Shown here: in pieces, positions 33,105-45,730 of the stretch | Numbering within the stretch: the stretch's first letter is position 1 | Layout of the letters: every line of letters starts with the position of its first letter | Source: Engelhardtia mirabilis | GTDB taxonomy: Bacteria > Planctomycetota > UBA1135 > GCA-002686595 | NCBI RefSeq assembly: GCF_007748095.1 | Contig: NZ_CP036287.1 | Span: forward strand, 124,001-188,000 | DNA: 64,000 nt | Direction of reading: 5' to 3' | The notes under the pieces: model-generated | The model's database searches: none | The model's input: the letters and a program-made list of their open reading frames with translations, nothing else | What the model was told of the DNA's origin: nothing | Translations under genes and position numbers: made by a program

Positions 33105-34571
33105 ATGGCGGCTGAAAGCTGGGGCTTCTACGGGCGCAAGCAGGAACTCGAGCGACTTCGTGAGTCGCTCGCTCGAGACCGATGGTTCTTCGTTCAAGTC
33201 ACCGGCCGTCGACGAATCGGCAAGACGAGTCTCGTCAATGAGGTCCTGCGCTTGGAACAGCGCCGAAAGGTCCTCTACATCCAGATCCCCGACTCCGATC
33301 CGGCAGGCGTGGTCAGTGCCGCGCGAGACTTCATGGAGTCCTTCCGGGTGCCGATCGACCTGCCGTCAGACCTAAGGGGCTTGGCTTCGGGCATCGGTTC
33401 GCTCTGCGCGGACGGCTGGGTGGTGGCGCTCGACGAGTTTCAGTACTTCCACCGGAAGGCACTGTTCTCATTCACGTCGCAGCTGCGGGCGGAAGTCGAC
33501 CGGTTGTCGGCGCGTGCGTCTGAAGTTCGGGGCGGGTTGATCGTGCTCGGCTCGATCCACACAGAGATGGCCGCTCTGCTCGAGGACCGCGAGGCTCCAC
33601 TTTTCAACCGCGTAACTGACGTGCTCGACTTGGGGCACCTCGACGTCGAGTCGCTACTTGAACTCATCTCGACCCACGCCGACGCTGAGGTTGGGCGACT
33701 CCTCTTCCTCTGGAACCTGTTCGAGGGAGTCCCGAAGTTCTACCGAGATTGCTTCGAACAGGGCGTGCTGGCGTCTGATCGTCGCGAGTTGCTCGAGACG
33801 ATGTTCTTCAACAGTAGCTCGCCGCTCAGGAGCGAAGCAGACAACTGGTTCCTTCGGGAGCTACGCGGCCGATACGACCTGCTCCTCAAGTTCATCGCAT
33901 CCCATCCGGGGTGCTCGAACGCGGACATTCTCGACCACGTGAAGTCTGTCGAGCCTGACAGCGCCAAGCAGGTTGGTGGCTATCTGAAGATCCTCGACGA
34001 GCGCTACCGGATGATCGAGCGGCTCCAGCCGGTCTTTGCGAAGGCGACCACGCGAAGCGGGCGCTTCTACATCCGGGACAATTTCCTGCGCTCATGGCTT
34101 GCCGCGCTCAAGGTCCCGGTCGCGTCCATCAACTTTCGCCCGACGAGGGATCTGGTCGAGGATGCGATCGCGAAGCTCGAAGTCGCGGAGGGACATGGCC
34201 TCGAGAGACTCGCGTCGACGCTGTACGAAGAGCGATCCAGGAAAGGGCTCGGGGACTTCCGTCTGACGCAAGCGGTGAGGGGATGGTGGGACCGCGGTGA
34301 CACCGAGATCGACATGGTCGCAGTCGACGACGAAGACGAGATCTTGAGGCTCGGGACCTGCAAGAGGTCTGGGGCAAAGCTCCTCACTGATACCGGCCGA
34401 TTCGACGAACACGTCGACCGCTTCTTGAGGCATGCACCAAGATTCGGTCTCTACCGCGTCGAGCGAGTAGCGATCGCCCCTCGCCTCTCGCCTGAGCAAC
34501 GGTCAGTGCTAGAGCGTCGGGGATTCCTCGCTCAGGACCTGCAGGACCTGATCGAGCCGCTCCTTCGTTGA
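33105..34571 (+). CDS. AAA ATPase of the archaeal ATPase/DUF234 type
   Basis: This 488-residue protein begins at ATG 33105 (TTG 33096 is in the same frame). The N-terminal P-loop domain has Walker A GRRRIGKTSLV and Walker B WVVALDEFQYF. A winged-helix region follows (HPGCSNADILDHVKSVEPDSAKQVGGYLKIL), then the DUF234-like C-terminal domain (FYIRDNFLRSWLAAL) ending in a nuclease-like core: EIDMVAVDDED followed by LGTCKRS, a PD-(D/E)xK pattern. Members are widespread, mobile-looking and poorly understood, possibly tied to defence or DNA processing. Third codon positions are visibly less GC-rich than in neighbours, and it is convergent with proS, so horizontal gain is likely. Confidence 0.82.
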   Translation: MAAESWGFYGRKQELERLRESLARDRWFFVQVTGRRRIGKTSLVNEVLRLEQRRKVLYIQIPDSDPAGVVSAARDFMESFRVPIDLPSDLRGLASGIGSLCADGWVVALDEFQYFHRKALFSFTSQLRAEVDRLSARASEVRGGLIVLGSIHTEMAALLEDREAPLFNRVTDVLDLGHLDVESLLELISTHADAEVGRLLFLWNLFEGVPKFYRDCFEQGVLASDRRELLETMFFNSSSPLRSEADNWFLRELRGRYDLLLKFIASHPGCSNADILDHVKSVEPDSAKQVGGYLKILDERYRMIERLQPVFAKATTRSGRFYIRDNFLRSWLAALKVPVASINFRPTRDLVEDAIAKLEVAEGHGLERLASTLYEERSRKGLGDFRLTQAVRGWWDRGDTEIDMVAVDDEDEILRLGTCKRSGAKLLTDTGRFDEHVDRFLRHAPRFGLYRVERVAIAPRLSPEQRSVLERRGFLAQDLQDLIEPLLR

Positions 34572-34610
34572 AAAGCTGCGGGCCGGTCTCCGTGGCTGCT
34601 CAGCTCGGCC

Positions 34611-36083
34611 CTAGTAGTTCTTCGCGAACAGCACGCGCTGGGCCGAGTCCGCGCCGGTCTTGATGCACTTGCCGGGCTCGGCTTCGGGGCCGTCGCCGTC
34701 GGTGGGCAGGCAGCGAATGGTGGCCTTGGTCTCGTTCTTGATCGCGAGTTCCGTCTCGGTCGTCCCGTCCCAATGGGCGTAGACGAAGCGGCTGCCGCCG
34801 TCCTTGAACACGTCGACGAAGTCGTCCCAGGTGTCCACGTGCACCGTGCCAGCGGTCAAGCGCGCCTGGGCCGTGTCGAACAGTTGCGTCTGGAACTCGT
34901 CGAGGGTCTTGCCGATCGAGACGCCGAGGTCGGCCATCGGGCGCACTTCCTTCACGGCGCGACCGGACTCGTCAACCGCAGCCACGCGCAGCTTGGTCAT
35001 GACCGACTCCGAGTCGAGGTCGCGCGGGCCGATCTCGATCCGCAGCGGCACGCCCTTGCGCTCCCACTCGTAGTACTTCGCGCCGGGCTTGAGGCTCACG
35101 CGGTCGTCGACCTTGACGTTCAAACCGTCGTCGCGCAGTTCCGCGGCGATGCGGTTCGCGGCCTCGAGCACGCGCACCTTCTCATCGTCCTTGCGGAAGA
35201 TCGGCACGATCACCACGTGGATCGGCGCGAGTTTGGGCGGCAACACCAGCCCGTCGTCGTCGGAGTGGGTCATGATCAGCGCGCCCACCAGGCGCGTCGA
35301 AACGCCCCAGGACGTCTGCCAGACGTACTCTCGCTCGCCCGCGTCGTTCTGGAACTGCACGTCGAAGGCGCGACCGAAGTTCTGGCCCAGGTCGTGGCTG
35401 GTGCCGGCTTGCAGCGCCTTGCCGTCCTGCATCAGCGCTTCGATGGTCAGCGTCTCGAGCGCGCCGGCGAAGCGTTCGTTGGCCGTCTTGATGCCGCGAA
35501 TGACCGGCATGGCCATGATCTCGTGGCAGAAGTCGCGGTAGACGTGGTGCATCCGCACCGCCTCCTCGCGCGCCTCGGCGTGGGTGGCGTGGGCCGTGTG
35601 GCCCTCCTGCCAGAGGAACTCGCTGGTACGCAGGAAGAGCCGCGTGCGCAGCTCCCAACGCATCACGTTGGCCCACTGGTTGATGAGCAGCGGCAGGTCG
35701 CGGTGGCTGTCGATCCACTTCGAGAAGAAGTGTCCGATGATCGTCTCCGACGTCGGCCGGATGGCGTAGGGCTCCTCGAGCTCCTTGCCACCCGCTTGGG
35801 TCACGACCGCGAGCTCGGGCGCGAAGCCCTCCACGTGTTCCGCCTCCTTGGTCATGAAGCTCATCGGGATGAGCAGCGGGAAGCTCGCGTTCTGGTGGCC
35901 GGTGGCCTTGAAGCGCCTGTCCAGGTCGGCCTGCATCGCCTCCCAGATCGCGTAGCCGTGGGGCCGGATCACCATGCAGCCCTTGACCACCCCCGCCGCC
36001 TCGGCGAGTTGGGCCTGGGCGATGACGTCCTGGTACCACTGGGCGTAGTCCTCTGCGCGAGGAGTGATGCGATTCTCTGCCAT
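34611..36083 (-). CDS. proS: Prolyl-tRNA synthetase, archaeal/eukaryal type
   Basis: This 490-residue enzyme charges tRNA-Pro with proline. It is the shorter ProRS type without the bacterial editing insertion. Class-II motifs are visible: GCMVIRPHGYAIWEAMQ near the N-terminus, the AIRPTSETIIGHFFSKWI segment with the motif-2 loop MRWELRTRLFLRTSEFLWQEGHTAH, and motif-3 region QAGTSHDLGQNFGRAFD. The anticodon-binding domain starts at PIHVVIVPIF. The protein ends in a free KNY, the conserved C-terminal Tyr of this type. ATG 36083 is chosen because the core begins there. It is divergent from the rhodanese gene. A single proS would be essential. Confidence 0.95.
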   Translation of the reverse strand: MAENRITPRAEDYAQWYQDVIAQAQLAEAAGVVKGCMVIRPHGYAIWEAMQADLDRRFKATGHQNASFPLLIPMSFMTKEAEHVEGFAPELAVVTQAGGKELEEPYAIRPTSETIIGHFFSKWIDSHRDLPLLINQWANVMRWELRTRLFLRTSEFLWQEGHTAHATHAEAREEAVRMHHVYRDFCHEIMAMPVIRGIKTANERFAGALETLTIEALMQDGKALQAGTSHDLGQNFGRAFDVQFQNDAGEREYVWQTSWGVSTRLVGALIMTHSDDDGLVLPPKLAPIHVVIVPIFRKDDEKVRVLEAANRIAAELRDDGLNVKVDDRVSLKPGAKYYEWERKGVPLRIEIGPRDLDSESVMTKLRVAAVDESGRAVKEVRPMADLGVSIGKTLDEFQTQLFDTAQARLTAGTVHVDTWDDFVDVFKDGGSRFVYAHWDGTTETELAIKNETKATIRCLPTDGDGPEAEPGKCIKTGADSAQRVLFAKNY

Positions 36084-36326
36084 GGTCGGCTTGGAGGCGG
36101 CTGGTGGGCACCCGTGGGGGTGCAGGGTCGTGATGAGGTGGTTCGCGCGACCCTGGAGGCCGGCGCGCAGCCGCACAGAGTAGGGCGGCGGGCCCCGGCG
36201 GACCACCGACGCGGCCCCGGGCCCCGGGTGGCCCCTGGGGCCAAAAGCTCACGTGGACGATAGGATTAGCGGCCCGCCCGAGGGCGCTCCGCGACCACCA
36301 CCTCCGACCCGATCCGAGCCGCAGCC

Positions 36327-36866
36327 GTGACCGAGACCACCATCAGCCCCGAGATGACCATGGCCGAGATCCTCGAGAGGATCCCGTCCGCCCAGCGAGC
36401 CCTGTTCCAGCGCTACCACGTGGGGGGCTGCTCCTCCTGCGGGTTCCAGCCCACGGACACCCTCGCCAAGGTCTGCGCCGACCACAACATCCTGGACGTC
36501 CCCGAGGTCCTCGCCTACCTCAACCGAGCAGGGGAGATCGACTCCAAGATGACCGTCGACCCGACGGAAGTTAAGGCCTGGATGGACGCGGGAGACACCC
36601 TGCGTCTGATCGACGTGCGACCCGCTGAGGAGATCGCCAAGGCAGCCCTGCCCGGCGCCGAGCCGCTCGACTACAGCAACTCCCAGCAGTACATGGACCT
36701 GCCAAAGGACAGCCGAATCGTCTTTGCGTGCAAGTCCGGTGCCCGCTCGCTGGACGTGGCCGCCTACTTCGCGGGACACGGCTTCACGGCCGTTCACTCG
36801 TTGAAGGGTGGGCTCGATGCCTGGCGTTCCCAGATCGACTCATCGATCCCCGATTACGCCCTCTAG
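36327..36866 (+). CDS. DUF1858-like domain fused to a rhodanese
   Basis: This 179-residue cytoplasmic protein starts at GTG 36327. Residues about 8-70 resemble a DUF1858/ScdA-N-type helical domain with a Cys pair: ILERIPSAQRALFQRYHVGGCSSCGF. Residues about 75-170 are a rhodanese (LRLIDVRPAEEIAKAALPGAEPL) with the catalytic Cys in VFACKSGARSLDVAAYFAGHGF and the conserved SLKGGLDAW. Rhodaneses transfer sulfane sulfur or carry persulfide. The N-terminal Cys pair may bind or deliver sulfur or a metal; that is inference. In an organism that uses selenocysteine, rhodaneses may also handle selenium, which is speculation. A hairpin-rich region follows. Confidence 0.87.
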   Translation: MTETTISPEMTMAEILERIPSAQRALFQRYHVGGCSSCGFQPTDTLAKVCADHNILDVPEVLAYLNRAGEIDSKMTVDPTEVKAWMDAGDTLRLIDVRPAEEIAKAALPGAEPLDYSNSQQYMDLPKDSRIVFACKSGARSLDVAAYFAGHGFTAVHSLKGGLDAWRSQIDSSIPDYAL

Positions 36867-36912
36867 CGTGTTGCGCCGACGGGGGAGCGAGTTACTCTCT
36901 CGTTGCACGAGT

Positions 36913-37055
36913 CGCCACCCCCATGGCGGCTCTCGCTGGCTCTCCCCCAGGAGCCATGCTCTCTGCTCCGCAAGGAGTGCCGCTCCCCAGGAGTCACGGT
37001 TCCGCAAGGAACCAACCCCGTCGGAGCATGAGCTTCGCCCTCGCTCTCACGAGCG
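36913..37055 (+). other. Train of small perfect hairpins, possible structured RNA
   Basis: Five perfect short inverted repeats follow one another after the rhodanese stop: CGCCA/TGGCG (36913-36928), TGGCTC/GAGCCA (36937-36956), CTCC-GCAA-GGAG (36966-36977), GGTTCC-GCAA-GGAACC (36998-37013) and CGCTC-TCAC-GAGCG (37042-37055). Two have the stable GNRA-type loop GCAA. No ORF with coding character covers them. The remaining part of 36867-37553 holds two 15-bp tandem arrays and no gene I can support. Confidence 0.5.
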
Positions 37056-37229
37056 TTGGCGCCCGGTAGGCAACCCCTGCCCGCCGGGCCGCCGTCACTG
37101 ACCACCCCCACGGTTCGTGACCGGCCCGTCGGCCCTGGTCCCACCCCGGACCAGACTCAACCGGCGACAGACCCGCGCGGAGTCGTTCCCACGCCCCTGG
37201 GAGCGACTCCTTTTTCTTGTCTGGACGGT

Positions 37230-37286
37230 TTCTTCGTCTGGATGTTCTTCGTCTGGATGTTCTTCGTCTGGATGTTCTTCGTCTGG
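37230..37286 (+). repeat. 15-bp tandem repeat, about 3.8 copies
   Basis: The unit TTCTTCGTCTGGATG occurs perfectly at 37230, 37245 and 37260, with a partial copy from 37275; a decayed copy may lie just before (TTTTCTTGTCTGGACGG). It is unlike the local GC-rich sequence. In one frame it would encode a hydrophobic pentapeptide repeat, but there is no supporting gene. Confidence 0.92.
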
Positions 37287-37330
37287 TCGGGCTTGCCCCG
37301 TCAGCTCTCGTCTCGCTCACGACCGATCGG

Positions 37331-37404
37331 GCCACGCGGTATCGGGCCACGCGGTATCGGGCCACGCGGTATCGGGCCAGAGCTGCTCGGGCCACGCGGT
37401 GCGG
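37331..37404 (+). repeat. 15-bp tandem repeat, about five copies
   Basis: The unit GCCACGCGGTATCGG is perfect at 37331, 37346 and 37361. A diverged copy (GCCAGAGCTGCTCGG) follows at 37376 and another partial copy at 37391. It lies only 45 bp after a different 15-bp array, so the same slippage length appears twice in one intergenic region. Confidence 0.92.
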
Positions 37405-37553
37405 AGGCGACCCGGGCTCTTTCACTTCGCATCGAGGTCCCTCGCACTTCGGAACGTGGGCGGTCCACCTGGCGAACGGCTGCGCGCCCCAATCGTGACC
37501 CGGCTGGGGAGTACTACGGCCCTAATGCCGCCCCCGTTGGCGCTGGTCTTGGC

Positions 37554-38030
37554 TCAGCCCCCGGCTCCCACCAGTCGGATGGTGCCCTGGGGGGCTTCGA
37601 CCCGCACCGTCCGCATCTCGCCCTCGAAGGCGACCCGGATCAGCGCGCCGCCGGACACGAACCCGCGCTCGTCGAACCGTAGGGGCATGCCGCCGCCGAC
37701 GTTGGTCTCGACCAGCTTGACCCCCTGGAAGACCGCATCGCGATCGTAGTCGCGGACGAACTCACGCCCGGTGCGAGGGTGGATGCAGGGTTGGCCATCG
37801 GGGCCCACCACGCGATAGCCGTTGGCTTCGAAGTAGAAGTCGACCGGACCGGCGGCGCCAAGGGCCAGGCCCTGGGCCAACTCCAGGTCCTCCGAGAGGA
37901 GTGACGCGGCGTTGTTGAGGGTCACCTCGCCGCGCTCGAACCAGGCCGGGATCGCGATGGTCGCCACGATCGCCACGACGGCCAGGGCGAGGATCAGCTC
38001 CAGGAGCGTGAAGCCATGGCGGTTGGACAT
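37554..38030 (-). CDS. Type II secretion/type IV pilin-like pseudopilin (GspH/FimT-like)
   Basis: This 158-residue protein starts at ATG 38030, giving a classic prepilin leader MSNRHG|FTLLELILALAVVAIVATIAIPAW: a short basic leader, cleavage after Gly, then the FTLLE helix with Glu5. The rest is a globular head with GYRVVGPDGQPCIHPRTG and a C-terminal beta region (GEMRTVRVEAPQGTIRLVG), as in GspH/FimT minor pseudopilins. It would be processed by a prepilin peptidase at the inner membrane. No other pilus or secretion gene is in the window, so it is an orphan here. A MITE-like element sits 268 bp upstream. Confidence 0.88.
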   Translation of the reverse strand: MSNRHGFTLLELILALAVVAIVATIAIPAWFERGEVTLNNAASLLSEDLELAQGLALGAAGPVDFYFEANGYRVVGPDGQPCIHPRTGREFVRDYDRDAVFQGVKLVETNVGGGMPLRFDERGFVSGGALIRVAFEGEMRTVRVEAPQGTIRLVGAGG

Positions 38031-38297
38031 GTCTCGGATCCGATCGGGGCGTCGTCGTCGAGGTTGGCGGCCCCACGGGCCCCAGCGCGGCGGTGGCCGG
38101 GCCACCTCGATCGATGTCGGCCCGCGATGGGGCGGAGGTTGACCTCGATCGGCGGAATGGACCTGGATCGGCGGGTTCCGGGCCGGATCGTCGGAACGGG
38201 GCCGGATCGGCGCCGTCGCGGTCTGGAGCGGCGTAGTCGAGGGGTAGCGGTCGTCCTGGGCTGGTCGTGCGCTCGAGATCGCCGATTCGGCGCGCTA
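38031..38297. other. Upstream region of the pseudopilin gene
   Basis: This 267-bp stretch is rich in degenerate GGATCGG/CGATCGG words (several between 38036 and 38215) but has no regular period. No gene is supported. It should hold the pseudopilin promoter. Confidence 0.35.
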
Positions 38298-38458
38298 GTG
38301 TCCTGGATCGGAGATTCGGCGTCACTGCCCGGAGGTCCGATCGATGCTGGCTAGGCGCGCCGACGACGCGTATCCGCTGCGATACTCGGAGGAGGCGCTG
38401 GCGACGCCAGCGGCGATCGGAGCCCGGGAAGTGACGCCGAATTTCTGATCCAGGACAC
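38298..38458 (-). repeat. 161-bp MITE-like element, copy 3 (inverted)
   Basis: Reverse orientation relative to the copies at 2700 and 29847, again exactly 161 bp, with TA on both sides (38296-38297 and 38459-38460). Ends read GTGTCCTGGATC and GATCCAGGACAC. The interior matches the other two copies almost base for base, which implies recent spread. Confidence 0.9.
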
Positions 38459-38463
38459 TAGCG

Positions 38464-38514
38464 GCTGCTTGAACCACCGCGGGCCCCCGCCCGCCCTACC
38501 TGGGGAGACGGATG
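38464..38514 (+). repeat. About 50-bp dispersed repeat, copy b
   Basis: Matches 30209-30257 (core CCGCGGGCCCCCGCCCGCCC, then GGGGAGACGG). It starts 5 bp after MITE copy 3. It might be a terminator or a remnant of another mobile element. Confidence 0.55.
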
Positions 38515-38557
38515 GGCCCGGCCGAGGTTGCAGGGGAACCGGGAAGAACCTGCCGGA

Positions 38558-39616
38558 TCAGCCGCGAGTCTGGGCCGTGGCGGTCAGTTCGGTCTCGGTC
38601 GTGACGTCGGCCCGCACGCGGACTTCGATGGTCTGACCTCCGCCGATGGGCTCGCCCCAGGTGAGGTTGACCTGGCCCTTGCCATCGAGGTCGACTTGCA
38701 GGCTGGCGAAGTGACCAGCCGTGGCGTCCCAGACGAGCTCGCCCTGACCCTCGAGGGTCCAGGCCATCTCGATCAGCAGGTCCTCACGGTCGGTCTCGAG
38801 GCCATTCGACTCGCACATGGCCCGGACCAGCTCCGTGCGGTCGGCGGCCAGTTCGAGGTCGAACTCGAGCTTGATAGTGATCAGCTCGTGGCCGTCTTCC
38901 TCGGTCGTCCCGGTCCACTCGGCCTCGGCCGTGCCCTCGGTGACCCTCCAGGGGAAGGCCAGGGCCAGCTGGGCCGAGGCGACCAGGTCGGTGGACTCCA
39001 TGCCGCCACCGCCCGGGAGCTCGGGGATCGAGTCGGGAAGCAGGGCCAAGTCCCCGCCGGGCATGAACAGCGAGCCCAGTCGATCGTTGTCGACCACCCA
39101 GGAATCGCCCAGCTCGGCCCCCGCGTCGGGCAGCAGGGCGCGCAGGTCCGCGTCGATGTCGACCCCTTCGAGCGAGCTCGGTACTTCGCCGCTCGCCAAC
39201 TCGACCACCATCTCGTCCGCCTCATCGTCGTTGCGGAAGACGATCGTCTCGCCCACCAGGTCACTCGTGGCCGCGAACTCGAGCGGCAGGGTGCCGAGCG
39301 GGGAGACCATCTCCATATCCGCGGAGACGAAGGCCGCGCGCACCTCGCGCCGCAGACCGCGCAGCTCCCCGTCGACCATCGCGCCGAAGCTGTCGACGAA
39401 CTCGAAGTTGCGCTCGAAGTCGCAGTCGAAGCCGTCGAGTCCTTGGACCGGTGTCTCCTCCCCGCCCACGAACTGGGTCACTTCGTCCAGGGTCCACGTG
39501 GTGGCCTCGTTGAACGTCTTGACCAACTCCAGACCCTCGGCCGGTGCGAAGTGGAGGTCGGAGGCGAGGGCGACGCTGGCGACGGCGGGGAACAGGACGG
39601 TGAACAGGAAGCGCAT
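38558..39616 (-). CDS. Exported hypothetical protein
   Basis: I do not recognise this 352-residue protein. It starts at ATG 39616 with a signal peptide (MRFLFTVLFPAVASVALAS). The mature part is acidic and beta-rich, with many Asp/Glu (for example EGVDIDADLRALLPDAGAELGDSWVV and TGTTEEDGHELITIKLEFDLEL). Two similar halves may exist, each a long beta sheet with a short helix; this looks like a lipid-binding or LolA/DUF-type sheet protein but no motif confirms it. It has only two Cys. It is divergent from the Lhr helicase gene, with 152 bp between starts. Confidence 0.75.
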   Translation of the reverse strand: MRFLFTVLFPAVASVALASDLHFAPAEGLELVKTFNEATTWTLDEVTQFVGGEETPVQGLDGFDCDFERNFEFVDSFGAMVDGELRGLRREVRAAFVSADMEMVSPLGTLPLEFAATSDLVGETIVFRNDDEADEMVVELASGEVPSSLEGVDIDADLRALLPDAGAELGDSWVVDNDRLGSLFMPGGDLALLPDSIPELPGGGGMESTDLVASAQLALAFPWRVTEGTAEAEWTGTTEEDGHELITIKLEFDLELAADRTELVRAMCESNGLETDREDLLIEMAWTLEGQGELVWDATAGHFASLQVDLDGKGQVNLTWGEPIGGGQTIEVRVRADVTTETELTATAQTRG

Positions 39617-39768
39617 GGCGGGGTGCCCACGGGCGGGGCGAGGGGTGCGAGGAGTGGTCCGGCGAGGATACGCCGCGCCCTTGGCAGTAGTTCCCAGACC
39701 TGTCGGCTTCCGAGGGCTCATCCGGACCCGGGGCGGGCGCCGGCCGTCGATACACTCGACCCTCGCCC

Positions 39769-44262
<4,494 letters not shown>

Positions 44263-44286
44263 GTCGCGGCGGTGGCGCGGGACGTG

Positions 44287-44409
44287 CGGCTGTGGGACGT
44301 ACGGTGGCGGGATCATCCGTCCCAACGGGTCTCGGTCAGCGGCAGCGAAGCTGCCGCTGACCGAGACCCGTTGGGACGGATGATCCCGCCACCGTACGTC
44401 CCACAGCCG
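44287..44409. repeat. Perfect 60-bp inverted repeat with 3-nt loop
   Basis: Positions 44287-44346 are the exact reverse complement of 44350-44409, separated only by GAA (44347-44349). I checked all 60 pairs and found no mismatch. It starts 24 bp after the helicase stop. It could be an extreme bidirectional terminator, the trace of a fold-back duplication, or an assembly or library artefact. Confidence 0.95.
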
Positions 44410-44460
44410 ACGCAACAGGGCCCGCCGCGATCGCTCGCGACGGGCCCTGCTCACTGCGTC
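44409..44460 (-). terminator. Hairpin between convergent helicase and selenoprotein genes
   Basis: CAGGGCCCG (44416-44424) pairs with CGGGCCCTG (44441-44449), and outer arms GACGCA (44409-44414) and TGCGTC (44455-44460) also pair. It lies 23 bp beyond the stop of the minus-strand gene. No U-tract follows, so it may act in both directions as a stem-only terminator. Confidence 0.6.
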
Positions 44461-44483
44461 AGGAATCGAATCGTGCCAGCTGG

Positions 44484-45545
44484 CTACTCGGAGCCGCCCT
44501 GGTCCCGAGCCTGCGCCGCGCGTTCCTTCTCGATGAAGTTCCGCAGGCGGTCGAGGTCCTCGACGGTCGAGGTTGCCGCGCGACCCGGCGCCTTCTCGGC
44601 GAAGTCCTCGGCCGTCGCCTCCAACTCGTCGATCCAGCCGTTCAGCTTCTCGAGGTCGAGGGCCAGGGCCTTCTCGCGGGTGTCGGGCATCCCCGCGCGG
44701 ATCTCGTCGATACGCGCGAAGACCTTCTTGGCGGCCGCGAGCTTCTCGTCGTTCCCGAGGCGCGCCCTCAAACTGGCGACCTTGTCGGCCTCCGGAAGAC
44801 CTTCGACGGCGAGGGCGACGCTGCCGGCCGAGGCCTCGGCGACATTGACGTCCAGGTCCTCGATCATGGCCGTGAAGCCCGCGACCTTGCCGTCGACAAG
44901 CTTGCGGAGCATCGACGGGGCCTTGGTGCGCAGCTCTTCGGACTGCTGCTCGCCGGCCATCTTGATGGCCATCCCGAACTTGCCCGCGACGATGGTCTCA
45001 CGCAGGCGCGAAGCCTCGGCGGGCCACTCCCACATGGGCGTCTCGAGCGCGTCGGCGAGCAACGGTGCCACCGCGTCGGCGTCGAGGGTCATGGGGTGCC
45101 CGCGCCAGACGATCTGGCCGTAGGGGTCCACCAGGACCGCGTGGGGAATGCCACGGATCCCGAGGGACTTCATCAGGACTCCGTCGGGATCGTAGGCGTA
45201 GGCGTATTCGACGCCCTTGTCCTCGATCCAAGGTTCGGTGTCTTCCTTCGACTCGCTGGTCACGCCAACGATGTGCAGGCCCCGCCCGGCGAACTCCTCG
45301 TGGAGTTCATTGGTGTGCGGGACGGCACTGCCGCAGGGGCCTCACCAGTAGGCGAAGAACTCGAGGAGCACGGCTTGGCCGAAGTACTCCTCGAGGCTGG
45401 ATGCTTTCGACTGGGCGAAGTCGACGAGGTGCGCCGGGGGCAGGGGAGTCGCCTCGTCGATGACCGGCGCGGGGCCGGCCAGGGACAGACTCACCGCCAC
45501 CGAGGCTGCACCGACGCCGCCCAGGAGGGCTCGCGAGAGCTGCAT
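44484..45545 (-). CDS. TlpA/thioredoxin-like selenoprotein with UxxC motif
   Basis: The frame runs from ATG 45545 to TAG 44484-44486 if TGA at 45342-45344 is read as selenocysteine: 353 residues, Sec at 68. The signal peptide (MQLSRALLGGVGAASVAVSLSLAG) is followed by a thioredoxin fold: SLEEYFGQAVLLEFFAYW-U-GPCGSAVP, then HIVGVTSESKED and the cis-Pro region GIRGIPHAVLVDPYG. U replaces the first Cys of the WCGPC redox motif exactly in register; Cys71 is the resolving partner. Neither half alone would make an active thioredoxin. The last about 200 residues are helical and charged. It should act as a periplasmic thiol oxidoreductase or peroxidase. It lies downstream of the sulfatase operon on the same strand. 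Confidence 0.88.
45322..45334 (-). promoter_or_regulatory. Weak candidate SECIS hairpin
   Basis: On the transcript GCGGC pairs with GCCGU around AGU, with the loop starting 13 nt after the UGA. An alternative is UGCGG/CCGCA with a ten-base loop, and UGGUG/CACCA could close an outer stem that includes the UGA. The distance is shorter than typical, so which fold SelB would bind is unclear. Confidence 0.35.
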
Positions 45546-45730
45546 GGCTCGATCTGGGTAGGGGTTTCGGGTCAGGGCCCGGCACGCGCCGGGGACGACC
45601 AAGGTAGGACGATCGGTCCCCGCGCAGGTGACGGAGAAGTTGTCCGCAGACCGAATCGTGACTCCCGGTGATCCGGCCTCCGCCCGCGAGCGGCGTCCCG
45701 CGACGGTGGGCGCACCCCCGCCGGGCGCGA

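Noticed and set aside
37056..37682. Frame that translates the 15-bp arrays into hydrophobic pentapeptide repeats
   Set aside because: No ribosome binding site, no homology, and the frame runs into the opposite-strand pseudopilin gene; the arrays look intergenic.
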